This document shows positions 1 to 10,175 of a DNA stretch of 64,000 bases, one piece after another. The first letter of the stretch is position 1. Every line of letters begins with the position of its first letter. Position numbers and translations under genes: made by a program. Location of the stretch: NCBI RefSeq assembly GCF_000003195.3, contig NC_012875.2:20181977-20245976 (forward strand), in the 5' to 3' direction. This stretch comes from Sorghum bicolor (taxonomy: Eukaryota > Streptophyta > Magnoliopsida > Poales > Poaceae). The notes under the pieces are model-generated. The model ran no database searches. It saw only the letters and a list, made by a program, of their open reading frames with translations, and had not been told where the DNA came from.

Positions 1-1552
1 GGTCTTATACGGATTGGTACTGCAAGTCTAAGAAACCGGTTGACCACCTATTTGTACTCCTAGATGAAGAGGGTCAAGTGGAAGCTCGGTTTGGTCTGTT
101 TGGAGATAGTGCTAATCTTGATGCAAGATAGATGCACGGTTTGCATGGAACATACGATATGCTCAGAAATCAACTAGGACGCACCTGATGTCACTCCTTG
201 ATGATGTGTATCATATGTAATCTTGCTTCGGTTTGTTTAGAGAGAGTGTTAGTTTTGGTAGAAGATATATGCACGGTTTACGCCAAATGCACCATAGGCT
301 AAGAAACCATTTTAGACGCACCCGATGGTACTCATAGTTGAAGAGGCTCAAGTGGAGGCTCGATTTGGTCTATTCGGATATAGTGCTAATCTTGATGCAA
401 GATAGTTGCACAGTTTGCATGCAACGTACCATATGTTAAGAAATCAATTTGGATGCACCCAATGGAACTCATAGATGACGTGTGTCATATGCAATCTCGC
501 TTCGGTCTGTTTGGAGACAATGTTAGTTTCGGTGCAACATACATGCATAGTTTGTGCCTAATGCACCGTAGTCTAAGAAATCATTTTTGACACACCTGTT
601 TGTACTCCTAGATGAAGAGGCTCAAGTGGAAGCTCGGTTTGGTCTGTTTGGAGATAGTGCTAATCTTGATGCAAGATAGATGCACGGTTTGCATGGAACA
701 TACGATATGCTCATAAATTAAATAGGACACACCTGATATAACTCCTTGATGATTATGCACGGTTTACGCCAAATGCACCATAGGCTAAGAAACTATTTTA
801 GACGCACCCGATGGTACTCATAGTTGAAGAGGCTCAAGTGGAGGCTCGATTTGGTCTGTTCGGATATAGTGCTAATCTTGATGTAAGATAGTTGCACAAT
901 TTGCATGCAACGTACCATATGTTAAGAAATCAATTTGGACGCACCCAATGGAACTCTTAGATGATGTGTGTCATATGGAATCTCGCTTCGGTCTGTTTGG
1001 AGATAATGTTAGTTTTGGTGCAAGATACGTGCATAGTTTGTGCCTAATGCACCATAGTCTAAGAAACCATTTTTGACACACCTGTTTGTACTCCTAGATG
1101 AAGAGGCTCAAGTGGAAGCTCGGTTTGGTCTGTTTGGAGATAGTGCTAATCTTGATGCAAGATAGATCCACGGTTTGTATGGAACATACGATATGCTCAG
1201 AAATCAATTAGGACGCACCTGATATAACTCCTTGATGATGTGTATCATATGTAATCTTGCTTCGGTTTGTTTAGAGAGAGTGTTAGTTTTGGTAGAAGAT
1301 ATATGCACGGTTTACGCCAAATGCACCATAGGCTAAGAAACCATTTTAGACGTACCCGATGGTACTCATAGTTGAAGAGGCTCAAGTGGAGGCTCGACGT
1401 GGTCTGTTCGGATATAGTGCTAATCTTGATGCAAGATAGTTGCACAGTTTGCATGCAATGTACCATATGTTAAGAAATCAATTTGGACGCACCCAATGGA
1501 ACTCCTAGATGACATGTGTCATATGGAATCTCGCTTCGGTCTGTTTGGAGAC
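1..1552 (+). repeat. 137-bp centromeric-type satellite, forward array (left segment)
   Basis: Tandem monomers of about 137 bp alternate between two types. One carries the block 'GGAACTCCTNGATGACGTG'; the other carries 'CTCCTAGATGAAGAGGCTC'. Both contain the anchor 'GCAAGATAGGTGCA', and four monomers make a 548-bp unit (the same block recurs at about 168 and 716). A deletion of about 62 bp at about 740-760 shortens the next unit. The array stops inside a monomer at 1552, where the Tat element is inserted, and resumes at 20617. Period and dimeric design fit the CEN38/SCEN satellite of sorghum and sugarcane. Short ORFs across it are chance products. Confidence 0.9.
1548..1552. other. Target-site duplication GAGAC, left copy (outer element)
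   Basis: GAGAC directly precedes the 5' LTR and is repeated at 20612-20616 directly after the 3' LTR. The flanks 'CTGTTTGGAGAC' and 'AATGTTAG' rejoin into a normal satellite monomer once the element is removed, which confirms the insertion boundaries. Confidence 0.95.
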
Positions 1553-2011
1553 TGTGGGGGTATAAACCCCTATACCCTGACGGCTAGACTTGGGCCGGGA
1601 GGCTTGGCCCATCACGAAGACAGTCCGAGGCTTGATCCAGCTGCTTGGAGTTTCATGCAAGGAAACAAGACGTGGAGATCAAGACGGATTATAGTCAGTT
1701 AGAATAGGAATTGATATTGTGCTATCTATGGCAATTGTAACCAACTAGGATTACTTTTCAGATTGGTAACCCTGCCCTCCGGACTATATAAGGAGGGGCA
1801 AGGGACCCCCCTAGGACGCATTATCTCTCAACACAATCCAATACAATCAGACACAGGACGTAGGTATTACGCCCACACGGCAGCCGAACCTAGATAAAAA
1901 CCTTGTCTGTGTCTTGCGTCACCATCAAGTTTGTAGCTTACGCACCGTCTACCAATAAACTACTACCGTGGGTATACCCTAAGGTAGACTACCGACTAGC
2001 TTTCGTCGACA
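1553..2011 (+). repeat. 5' LTR of the outer Tat element
   Basis: A 459-bp LTR that begins TGTGGGGGTATAAACCCC and ends CTTTCGTCGACA. It matches 20153-20611 over its full length without gaps. It holds a TATA box at 1784-1792 and a TG...CA terminus. Confidence 0.95.
1784..1792 (+). promoter_or_regulatory. TATA box of the 5' LTR promoter
   Basis: CTATATAAG lies within GGACTATATAAGGAGGGG. The same box is kept in the 3' LTR at 20384-20392. Transcription of the genomic RNA would be expected to start about 30 bp downstream, near 1820; that start is inferred. Confidence 0.7.
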
Positions 2012-2012
2012 G

Positions 2013-2030
2013 TGGCGCGCCAGGTAGGGG
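2013..2030 (+). other. Primer-binding site of the outer element
   Basis: TGGCGCGCCAGGTAGGGG begins one base after the LTR end. A PBS starting TGG and placed here primes minus-strand DNA synthesis from a tRNA 3' end. This sequence is the type usually assigned to tRNA-Arg in RIRE2-like elements; the tRNA identity is from recall. Confidence 0.85.
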
Positions 2031-2059
2031 GTGTGCGTATAGGTCTCTCGACGAACAAG

Positions 2060-4621
2060 ATGGTCATCGTTCCAGCTTCCGCGGCCGTGCCTGAAGGCCA
2101 CACGTTCACCGTCGGCCAGATCACGTGGACGAGTCATGGCGGCGGCCTCACGACCACGACTTCGGAAGAAACCCAGATCCGATCTGGGATGACAGCGACG
2201 TCGATTCCGATCACGCCGACACCGAGCACTCGGCCTCCGCTCCCTCGTTACAGGGGAAAGAAGGTCGACGACTCGGATCTTTTCCGAGCCCTTGATCGCG
2301 CCGATCTCAGGCTCCTCGAAGCTTCCCGACTGGTAGATGGGATCTCGCGCCGATCTGATCAAGTCGCGCCAACAGACTCTTTCGACTCCTGCCGACCAAC
2401 TCGTGTCGTCACACACGAACAGCTGGGGATGTCTCTGACAATAACGTCCACCCCCACGGTGTGGTCCGTCGAGCTCAAGGCAGATCCAGACCAGATTTCT
2501 CCCTACGGACTAAACAACTCGGCCGATCACTACTCACGGCACATCCAATCCCTTTTCAACAGGGCGGGCTGGTCGCCGAGACAGAACAGCCGAGCAGCTC
2601 GCCATTACGTCAACATGGTATCAATCCAAGTACTGCCGAACGATCAGGCTTCCAGTACAAACTCCAGCACAGGGTCTATCCCTACCGAGGTTATAAACTC
2701 CGAGGACAAAGATTACGACCTGGATTTACCACCGTATCCTCCGGGTTTTTCTCGCTTCCCAGTCTTTTCGCCTCGGCAGGGAGATCTTATCTTCAATGTC
2801 AGCAACGATGAACCGGTTGTCGATGGAGAAACAGACGAGCTGAAGCAGCTCCGCGAACAGCGCAACACCGACCGCGCTCGGTGGCGCGCGGACAAGGAAC
2901 GGCAACTTGCGCCGCATAACCTCAGTGACGCTTTCGACATGGTCGAAGATCAGCATGTCTACAAAACGCCAAGTGCTAACGTGGCTGTTGCTATGGCAAA
3001 CCTGGACCGACTCCCTGATACTCCTGAGTGCCAGGGTGTCCGATCCAGTATACGCGCACACCTGATCGCCGCGATGGGACAGACAGCCACCTTACTCGAA
3101 AGGGTCCAAGCTATCTCCTACACAGAGGTCTCTTCCGACCAAACTCATCGCAGCCGGACTTCACCTCAACCCAGCGAGCGCCACCGTAACCAAACTCATC
3201 GCAGCCGGACTTCACCTCAACCCAGTGAGCGCCACCGTAGCCGCTCTCCCAACAACCGCAGGAAGGATGTGGGGCGCGACAACCGTGGTTGGGACACCGG
3301 CGGCTACCACGAGCAGAAGCGTGGGCGTGGTGAGGAAGTAAACCAGCACAGGGATCTATGATACAACATCCCTCCCAAGGACGCCCGGGACCGCATCAAC
3401 AGGCGCGCCATGGAAAGAGTGGTGCACGAGAACTTGCGGCGCATTGAGTACGATGCCGCGCACGGCCCTCCCGGCCTATGGCAGTTTTCTTCACACCTTC
3501 ACCAAGTCATATGGTCCCGCAACTTTAAACTCGAGAAGCTTAAAAAATATGACGTCAAGGAAAACCTAGAAAACTGGATCACTCTCTACGAGATTGCAGT
3601 TCGGTCAGCAGCAGGAGACGAGCACATCATGGTAAATTACTTCCCAGTTGTCCTCGACCAAGCTGGTCATCAGTGGCTCCTCAGTCTGCCCGAGGACTCT
3701 TTCGACTCTTGGGAAGAACTGCGCCAGGCGTTTATCGACAATTTCATCGCTACCTGCGAGCAACCTGGGAACAAGTACGACCTCGAGAGAATAAGAGACA
3801 GGAAAAACGAGCCTCTGCGTGATTACATCCGACGATTCTCGGATATGCGTCTTAAAATTCCGAAAATTTCTCACGACGAGGCTATATCAGCTTTCATTAA
3901 AGGGCTACGCTTCCACGAAGCACTAAGGAACAAGCTACTGCGCAAAAGGCCGACCACGATGGCTGAGCTCCTCGCCACGGCAAAAAACTACGCTGACGCC
4001 GACGACGCAGAAAAGCTCATCCGAGAGGACGCGAGAGGCCCCGACCAGCCTCCTCGATGAGACGACAGTCGCGGACGCTTTGACAACAGGAACCATCGTC
4101 GCACTGACAACCGCGACCATAGAGAAGGTTGGGACATGCGGCGTGACAACCGCGATGACTTCAGAGGCAAGCGCCCTCGCGACCATGACCATGAGGTGAA
4201 CGCGGTCAAGCGCCCTAATGGGCGGCGAGACTACCAGGAAGATTACAACAAGACGTTGAAAGGACCGTGCCAACTCCATCCCAAGTCCAATCATACGTTG
4301 GAAGAATCCCGTGTCCTAAAAAGTATCTACACACAGCGGGCCGCTCAAGACGATTCCGCCAAGAAAAACGGGAAGCAGGACAGACGTGGTCACGAAGACG
4401 AAGACGACGACCAGGATAGGGACCCACGACACCAGTACGTCAGTCCCACCGACGTGGTCCACTCCATCTTCGGAGGCAAAGTTTCCATCGAATCCAAGCG
4501 AGAAAGAAAGCTCCTGAAGAGAGCCTGCCTCAACGTGGACAGCGCAGACAGTCTGGTCGCCAACCCAAAATTTCCTCCCTGGTCGCACAGGGAGATCCCC
4601 TTCAACAGGAAGGACCAATGA
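2060..4621 (+). pseudogene. gag: gag region, decayed
   Basis: One reading frame runs from a likely ATG at 2060 (47 bp past the start of the PBS) to 4621. It is broken by in-frame TGA codons at 3359, 4058 and 4619. The first third is low-complexity and Pro/Ser/Arg-rich, with a 51-bp direct duplication at about 3138-3239. The Retrotrans_gag core lies at about 3410-4030 and is helix-rich; it includes WQFSSHLHQVIW and, further on, DSWEELRQAFIDNF and PLRDYIRRFS. A basic Arg/Asp-rich tail follows. A zinc-knuckle-like stretch near 4268-4310 (CQLHPKSNHTLEES) has Ser where a final metal ligand would be expected. The product would be the capsid protein. The breaks look like CGA-to-TGA changes typical of methylated DNA. 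This copy cannot make full-length Gag. Confidence 0.9.
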
Positions 4622-5275
4622 GCCACCATCCTGGAGCCAGGACGTTTCCCTCTGATCCTGGATCCTTGCATCAATACCGTCAGATTTGAGCGCGTGCTTG
4701 TTGACGGGGGCAGCTCCATTGACATCCTATTCCGCAACAGCCTGCCCGCTCTCAAGATAACCCTGGCGCAACTGAAACCGTATGACACACAATTCTGGGG
4801 AGTCCTACCAGGTCAGAGTTCAGTACCCCTCGGACAGATAACACTGCCTGTCCAGTTCGGAACGCCCGACCACTTTTGAACAGAGTTCATCAACTTTGTA
4901 GTCGCCGACTTTGATGGCACTTACCATGCAATTCTGGGCCGACCATCACTAACAAAGTTCATGGCAGTTCCGCACTACTCATACCTGGTCCTCAAGATGC
5001 CAACAGAAAAGGGCGTCCTAACCGTCAGAGGCAATATCTACACCGCATACACCTGTGAGGAGGAAAGCTTCAGGGTCACTGAGGCAATCGACCTCTCGAT
5101 CCGCATGGCAGAAACCGTAGCCCAAGCTATGCAGTTTCCACGCGACCAGCTTCAACTACCTGAGCAGAAGACTCCGAGGAAACATTCAAAGTCCAAAGAG
5201 CACAAGGAAGTACAGCTGGTCGACGGCAGCCCCGAGAAGACAGCCCTCATCGGGGCCAATGTGGACCCTAAATAG
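4622..5275 (+). pseudogene. pol: Aspartic protease region of pol, decayed
   Basis: The gag frame continues. The active-site loop reads LVDGGSSIDILF at about 4694-4732, the DGG variant usual in Tat elements rather than DTG. A second hallmark, ILGRPSL, lies at about 4930-4950. An in-frame TGA at 4877 separates the two and a TAG ends the open stretch at 5273. The enzyme would cleave the Gag-Pol polyprotein. The protease/RT linker at about 5160-5270 is Lys/Glu-rich. The copy is not functional. Confidence 0.88.
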
Positions 5276-6189
5276 GAAGACGCGCTCGTCAGGTTTCTAA
5301 GGGACAACGTAAGCGTTTACGTATGGAAACCCGCAGACATGCCCGGCATCCCACGAAACCAGATCGAGCACTCCTTAAACGTCTCGAAGACCGCAAGACC
5401 TATCAAGCAGAAGCTATGACGGTTCGCTCGTGACAAAAAGGAGGCTATTAGGACAGAAATAACACGGCTTCTAGCAGCCGAATTCATTAAAGAAGTGTAT
5501 CATCCCGATTGGCTCGCTAATCCGGTCCTTGTAAAAAAAAGAACAATGAATGGAGAATGTGCGTTGATTACACTGATCTTAATAAACACTGTCCTAAAGA
5601 TCCTTTTGGTCTTCCTCGCATCGACGAGGTGGTCGAGTCAACGGCCGGATGCGAACTCCTCTCCTTTCTAGATTGTTACTCTGGTTATCACCAGATCTCA
5701 CTAGAGGAAGATGACCAGATCAAAACATCTTTTATCACCCCTTTCGGTGCGTATTGCTACACGACCATGTCCTTCGGTCTCAAAAATGCTAGAGCTACTT
5801 ATTAACGGGCCATTCAGCAATGCCTCCACGACGAGATTCGTGACGACCTCGTCGAGGCTTACGTAGACGATGTTGTCGTCAAAAAAAGGGACGCGAGTAC
5901 TCTAATTGACAACCTAGATCGAACCTTTAAGGCACTAAATAAATACAAGTGGAAGCTTAACCCCAAAAAGTGTATCTTTGGGGTCCCCTCTGGACTACTA
6001 CTCGGCAACGTCATCAGCCGCGACGGCATACGACCGAATCCCTCAAAAGTAAAGGCAGTGCTCGACATGCGACCACCTAAGAACGTCAAGGATATTCAAA
6101 AGCTCACCGGTTGTATGGCTGCTCTCAGCCGTTTTATCTCTAGACTGAGAGAAAAAGGCCTCCCCTTCTTCAAACTCCTAAAGGCATCG
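5276..6189 (+). pseudogene. pol: Reverse transcriptase domain of pol, decayed
   Basis: The RT motifs are clear: CVDYTDLNKHCPKDPF at about 5560, FLDCYSGYHQI at about 5665, FGLKNA at about 5780, and the catalytic YVDD box at 5860-5871. Breaks are a TGA at 5417, a one-base shortening in the A run at about 5533-5540 (frame change) and a TAA at 5803. The catalytic aspartates themselves are kept. The motif set is typical of Ty3/gypsy (Metaviridae) of the Tat type. Confidence 0.93.
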
Positions 6190-6679
6190 GAAAAATTCTT
6201 TTGGACAGAGGAAGCTGACGTTGCGTTCACCCTGCTCAAAACTTTCCTCACCTCACCACCCGTTCTCACAGCACCTCAACCCAACGAGGACCTGCGCCTT
6301 TACATAGCAGCAACCGATAGGGTTGTCTCCACAGCAATGGTGGTCGAGCGGGACGAGCCAGGCCACGTGTACAAAGTCCAGAGACCAGTTTACTTCATAA
6401 GCGAAGTCTTAAATGAGTCCAAGACCAGGTACCCTCAGATACAAAAGCTCATCTACGCCATCTTAATAACTTCAAGGAAACTGAAGCATTACTTCGATGG
6501 TCATCGGGTCTTGGTAACCACTAGTTTCCCTCTGGGGGACATTTTGCGCAACAAGGACGCCAACGACAGAATTGTAAAATGGGCAATGGAATTATGCCCA
6601 TTCTCCCTAGATTTCCAGAGACGCACTACCGTCGAGTCCCAGGCCCTGGTCGATTTCATCGCAGAATGGACGGACCTCA
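6190..6679 (+). pseudogene. pol: First RNase H domain of pol
   Basis: It follows RT in the same frame (6058-6750 open). [11 protein letters not shown] at about 6205 and LRLYIAATD at about 6293 mark the start of the RNase H fold attached to [14 protein letters not shown] and [11 protein letters not shown] follow. It closes with [13 protein letters not shown] at about 6640-6676. The original catalytic acidic residues are often replaced in this domain of Tat elements, where a second RNase H is present; that is family knowledge. A C run at about 6686-6697 then carries a frame change. Confidence 0.8.
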
Positions 6680-7060
6680 ATGAGCCCCCCCCCCCCGTCG
6701 GACACCTCCGACCACTGGTCAAACTACGTTACGTCCTTAGGACAAACTAACAAGGACAAACTACGTTACGTCCTTAGGATCCTCTTTTCGGCATCGAACA
6801 ACGTCGCCGAATACGAAGCATGCCAACACGGCATACGACTGGCCGTCGAACTGGGAGTCAAACGCCTCCACGTCCATGGTGACTCTGCCCTGGTCATCAA
6901 CCAGCTCAACAAGGAATGGGACGCAACCCACGAAAAGATGGACCTCTACTGCAAAGAAATTCGGAAATGGGAATCCAATTTCTACGGCATAGAATACATC
7001 CACGTGGTCTGGGATAGGAACCAGGCAGCCGATGTCTTGTCAAAGATAGGGTCATCTCGG
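6680..7060 (+). pseudogene. pol: Second (archaeal-like) RNase H domain, internally rearranged
   Basis: The segment from about 6765 matches the type-I/archaeal-like RNase H that Tat elements carry between RT-RNase H and integrase. NVAEYEA supplies the catalytic Glu at about 6800, VHGDSALVINQ a catalytic Asp at about 6880, and RNQAADVLSK the last acidic site near 7020. The N-terminal strand with the first catalytic Asp is missing. In its place, 6719-6742 is repeated almost exactly at 6757-6780 (a 24-bp direct repeat around a short filler). An internal deletion with duplication has therefore removed the start of the domain, which must be inactive. Confidence 0.8.
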
Positions 7061-8428
7061 GCCCAGATTCCGCAAGGCGTTTTCGTTCAAGACATCCACG
7101 CGCCAAGCGTCGGAACAGACCTGGTCGAAAAGCAACCCAATGAGGCAATGCTCATAGATGATACCAATCCGACAATCGGCAGCCACGATTGGCGTACTCC
7201 CTTCATTAAGTATATATCGGATGCATCGGGCTTTCAAGATAAAACGGAGAATGAGCGCCTCATCCGACGGTCCAAGATTTACATACTGGTTGATGGTAAA
7301 CTTATGCGAAAGAATGCAAGCTCCGAAGTGTTGCTCAAATGCATATCCCAAGGTGATGGCGTCAAGCTCTTAGACGACATACACGCCGGGTCCTGAGGCA
7401 ACCACGCTGCCTCCAGAACACTGGTCAGGAAGGCCTTCCGAGCAGGTTTTTACTGGCCAACCGCGGTCGTCGACGCCGAGAAACTGGTCTGACACTGTGA
7501 AGGATGCCAGTTCCTCGCCACGAGGACCAACGTGCCTGCTCACGAGATCCAAACTATTCCGTCGTTCGGGCCTTTCGCCTGTTGGGGTCTTGACATGATC
7601 GGGCCATTTAAGCCGGCCCCCGGCAACTTCAAGTTCGTCTTTGTACTAATCGAAAAATTCTCGAAGTGGATCGAGTACATGCCACTGGTCAAAGCAACCT
7701 CCAAGAAGGCTGTGGAGTTCCTCAATCAAACTATACATAGATTTGGGATCCCCAATAGCATAATCACTGACCTGGGCACTCAGTTCACTGGCACTACATT
7801 TTGGGACTTCTGTGATGATAGGGGCATAGTCATAAAGTACGTGTCGGTAGCTCACCCACGCGCCAACGGTCAAGTAGAGCGAGCGAATGGAATGATTATC
7901 GATGCTCTAAAGAAAAGGCTGTACACCAAGAACGACAGAGCACTAGGATGATGGATGGAGGAGCTACCGGCTGTTGTCTGGGGTCTCCGAACACAGGCTA
8001 GTCGCAACACGGGTGTATCACCCTACTTCATGGTTTACGGCACCGAAGCAGTGCTTCCGGCCGATGTGACCTTTGGATCTCCAAGAGTTGAAAATTTCGA
8101 CCAGTCTTCGGCTGACCTCTCCAGAGAGCTTGAAATCAACTGCACAGAAGAAAAGTGCCTAATCTCATGCCTTCGAATAGCAAAGTATCTCGAAGCCATT
8201 AGGCGGTATCACAATAGGAACGTCAAAGACCGTTCCTTCGTGGTCGGTGATCTGGTACTCAAGTGGAAAACAAGCCAAAAAGGAACGCACAAGTAATCCA
8301 CACCTTGGGAAGGACCCTTTGTGGTCATCGAAGTCACACGCCCTACATCTTACAGACTGGCGTACCCAGATAGAACATGCCTGCCTAACTCTTGGCACAT
8401 AGACAAACTGCGTCGTTTTTATCCATAA
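7061..8428 (+). pseudogene. pol: Integrase domain and C-terminal end of pol, decayed
   Basis: The zinc-binding HHCC part lies at about 7380-7515 (IHAG, GNHAA, HCEGCQ). The catalytic core keeps Asp at 7592-7594 (GLDMIGPF), Asp at 7769-7771 (ITDLGTQF, where Asn-Gly is usual) and Glu at 7877-7879 (NGQVERANG). The last two are separated by 35 residues, the canonical D,D(35)E spacing. In-frame stops sit at 7394, 7490, 7949 and 8294. The frame otherwise runs to a TAA at 8426-8428, the probable natural end of Pol, just after LRRFYP. Integrase would insert the cDNA. This copy is dead. Confidence 0.93.
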
Positions 8429-8877
8429 GTTCCATTACACCTCGTTTGTAAAACTCTTACGATCAGCAGTAATAAATTTTTTCTTCCTTGCTTTATACCT
8501 CTTTTATATGCAGAACTCTCGACAAGTGCAACAATCTGCTTTTAGGACGAAGGTCCTTACGGGTTACTAACCAACTCAGTGATACATCACTCGGACAACA
8601 TTACAACGCTCAAAAACCATTGTTACAATAAATTAATCTTTATTACAAACTTTAGGTACAAAGTTTACAATAAACACCCCTCCGGGTGGTCCCTAGTCTA
8701 CTCCTACAGACTACTCTACCGGCCTACTGCTCGGGCTGATCACCCGCACGTCCTTGCCGCCCAATCGAAGGGGTCGGGGCCACCGGCGTCTGGCTGGTCG
8801 AGACCGCAGGAGTCGACCGCCCATCTCCGGCAATGGACGGGGGGAGTTGCTGTCCCGCAGAGGTTGATGTCGCCGAT
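8429..8877. other. Spacer after pol of the outer element
   Basis: An AT-rich stretch at 8440-8700 follows the pol stop and becomes GC-richer up to the nested insertion. I see no supported coding sequence; short ORFs on both strands at about 8579-8983 run into the nested LTR and are chance. The last five bases (CCGAT, 8873-8877) are the target duplication of the nested element. Confidence 0.6.
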
Positions 8878-10160
8878 TGTTGGGTATTTTAAACGCAAAC
8901 AGAAAAATCCGCAAGCGCACGGATACCGATGTAGCTTTCACCCGGGAGTATTCCAGAGTATCGATTTTCCACAGAGAACGTGAGTGTACTAATTAAGATC
9001 CAAGATCGCCCAAGGATAACTATATAATTATTTTTGGTGGGAAGAGAGGAAGTTTCCTGAGAGTTTTTTAGTTGATCTAAGAATCAAGAATTACTTCAAG
9101 ATTATCTATATCGGGACATCAGAGCACTAACCACAGAAAGAAATGAGAAGGGGGTTAGGAAGGTCTGACTACGGTCCTACAAACACCGATCCGAACGTGG
9201 TGGAATACGTCGACCGTTAGGGCTGTCACTACCCTAGGGCTACCACAACAATCCGTAGGATTGGGTGCAATTCCAGGTAATCGCAAGACTAAACACCACG
9301 TCTAATCTATTAATTACTACTCTAGCGTTATAAAGACTAGAGCACTTGATGCAAGCGGGAATCCAATAAATAACTTGAATGTAAATAAAAGTAATTAGAG
9401 AACTTAGGAGTTATGAATTGAAGAACCTGGAGAACGATGAAGAACGAACCAGTTGCTGCAAAAGTACAATGTTGAGGAAGATCCGACAGATCCGGCTCCT
9501 CCTCCTCCGATCTCCTCTTCTCTCTCCCTATTTTCTAGATTACAACTAGAACTAACTAGAACTAGTACTAGAGGAACTAGAACTAGAACTAGATGAACTA
9601 GAACTAGATCTAGAAGAACTAGAGGTAGAACTAGAAGAACTAGAGGGATCCTCTCTACTTGGATGAAGAATTGAAACCCTAACTTTGATTCTGTAGAAGA
9701 GGTATGATGTCCAGGGGCTAGGGGGGTCTGGTTTTATAGTCCCTTCAAGTGAATCTGGGCCGTCGGATCAAACCGACATTGATCGTGTGGTTTTTCCTTG
9801 AAGTATTAGGTCGGTGGAGCATGATCCCCGAACTTCACCCTGATTGGTCCAGGGGGAGGGCGGGCGCCCTCAGGACTAGGGCGGGCGCCCTGTCCCTGAG
9901 GCCTCTCGTCTTCCACTTTGTTCCCGTGGCTTCTGGAGTCTTCTAGATGATAGAAAATTGCGCGGCACGTTAATATCTCTATGTAAACCCGACGTGTGGG
10001 CCTTTCTTCCTTATTTCCTGATAAGCGCCTGTAGAAATAGACAAACACCAAAACTTGTGGAATTCTGTCAGATAAAACCCTAAGTCTAGGTGTTGGTTGC
10101 ATTTGGATCCTTTTCCATGATTAGTTGACGGTTAAATGTGAGCATTAAGGACCGTCAACA
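8878..10160 (-). repeat. 3' LTR of the nested element
   Basis: 1,283 bp. On the - strand it starts TGTTGACGGTCCTTAATGC and ends AATACCCAACA. It pairs with 14778-16062. It contains an (AACTAG)-rich microsatellite at about 9540-9650 and a GC-rich tract with repeated GGGCGCCC-like blocks at about 9850-9895. Confidence 0.93.
9538..9650. repeat. AACTAG microsatellite inside the nested LTR
   Basis: Imperfect tandem AACTAG / AACTAGA units with GGAACTAG, TGAACTAG and AGAACTAG variants. The counterpart in the other LTR is at about 15438-15545, with several base differences between the two. Confidence 0.85.
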
Positions 10161-10175
10161 AGCTCCCCCAAGCTT
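10161..10175 (-). other. Polypurine tract of the nested element
   Basis: On the - strand AAGCTTGGGGGAGCT abuts the LTR start TGTTGACGG. It is the usual purine-rich primer for plus-strand synthesis and fixes the element's direction. Confidence 0.85.

Noticed and set aside
1..1552. CRISPR-like regular repeats
   Set aside because: Units are contiguous and similar throughout, with no unique spacers, in a plant genome; this is satellite DNA.
1979..3061. Minus-strand ORFs opposite gag
   Set aside because: They mirror the coding frame of gag on the other strand and lack motifs. Unlike the 16-19 kb antisense gene they have no start, splice or domain support.
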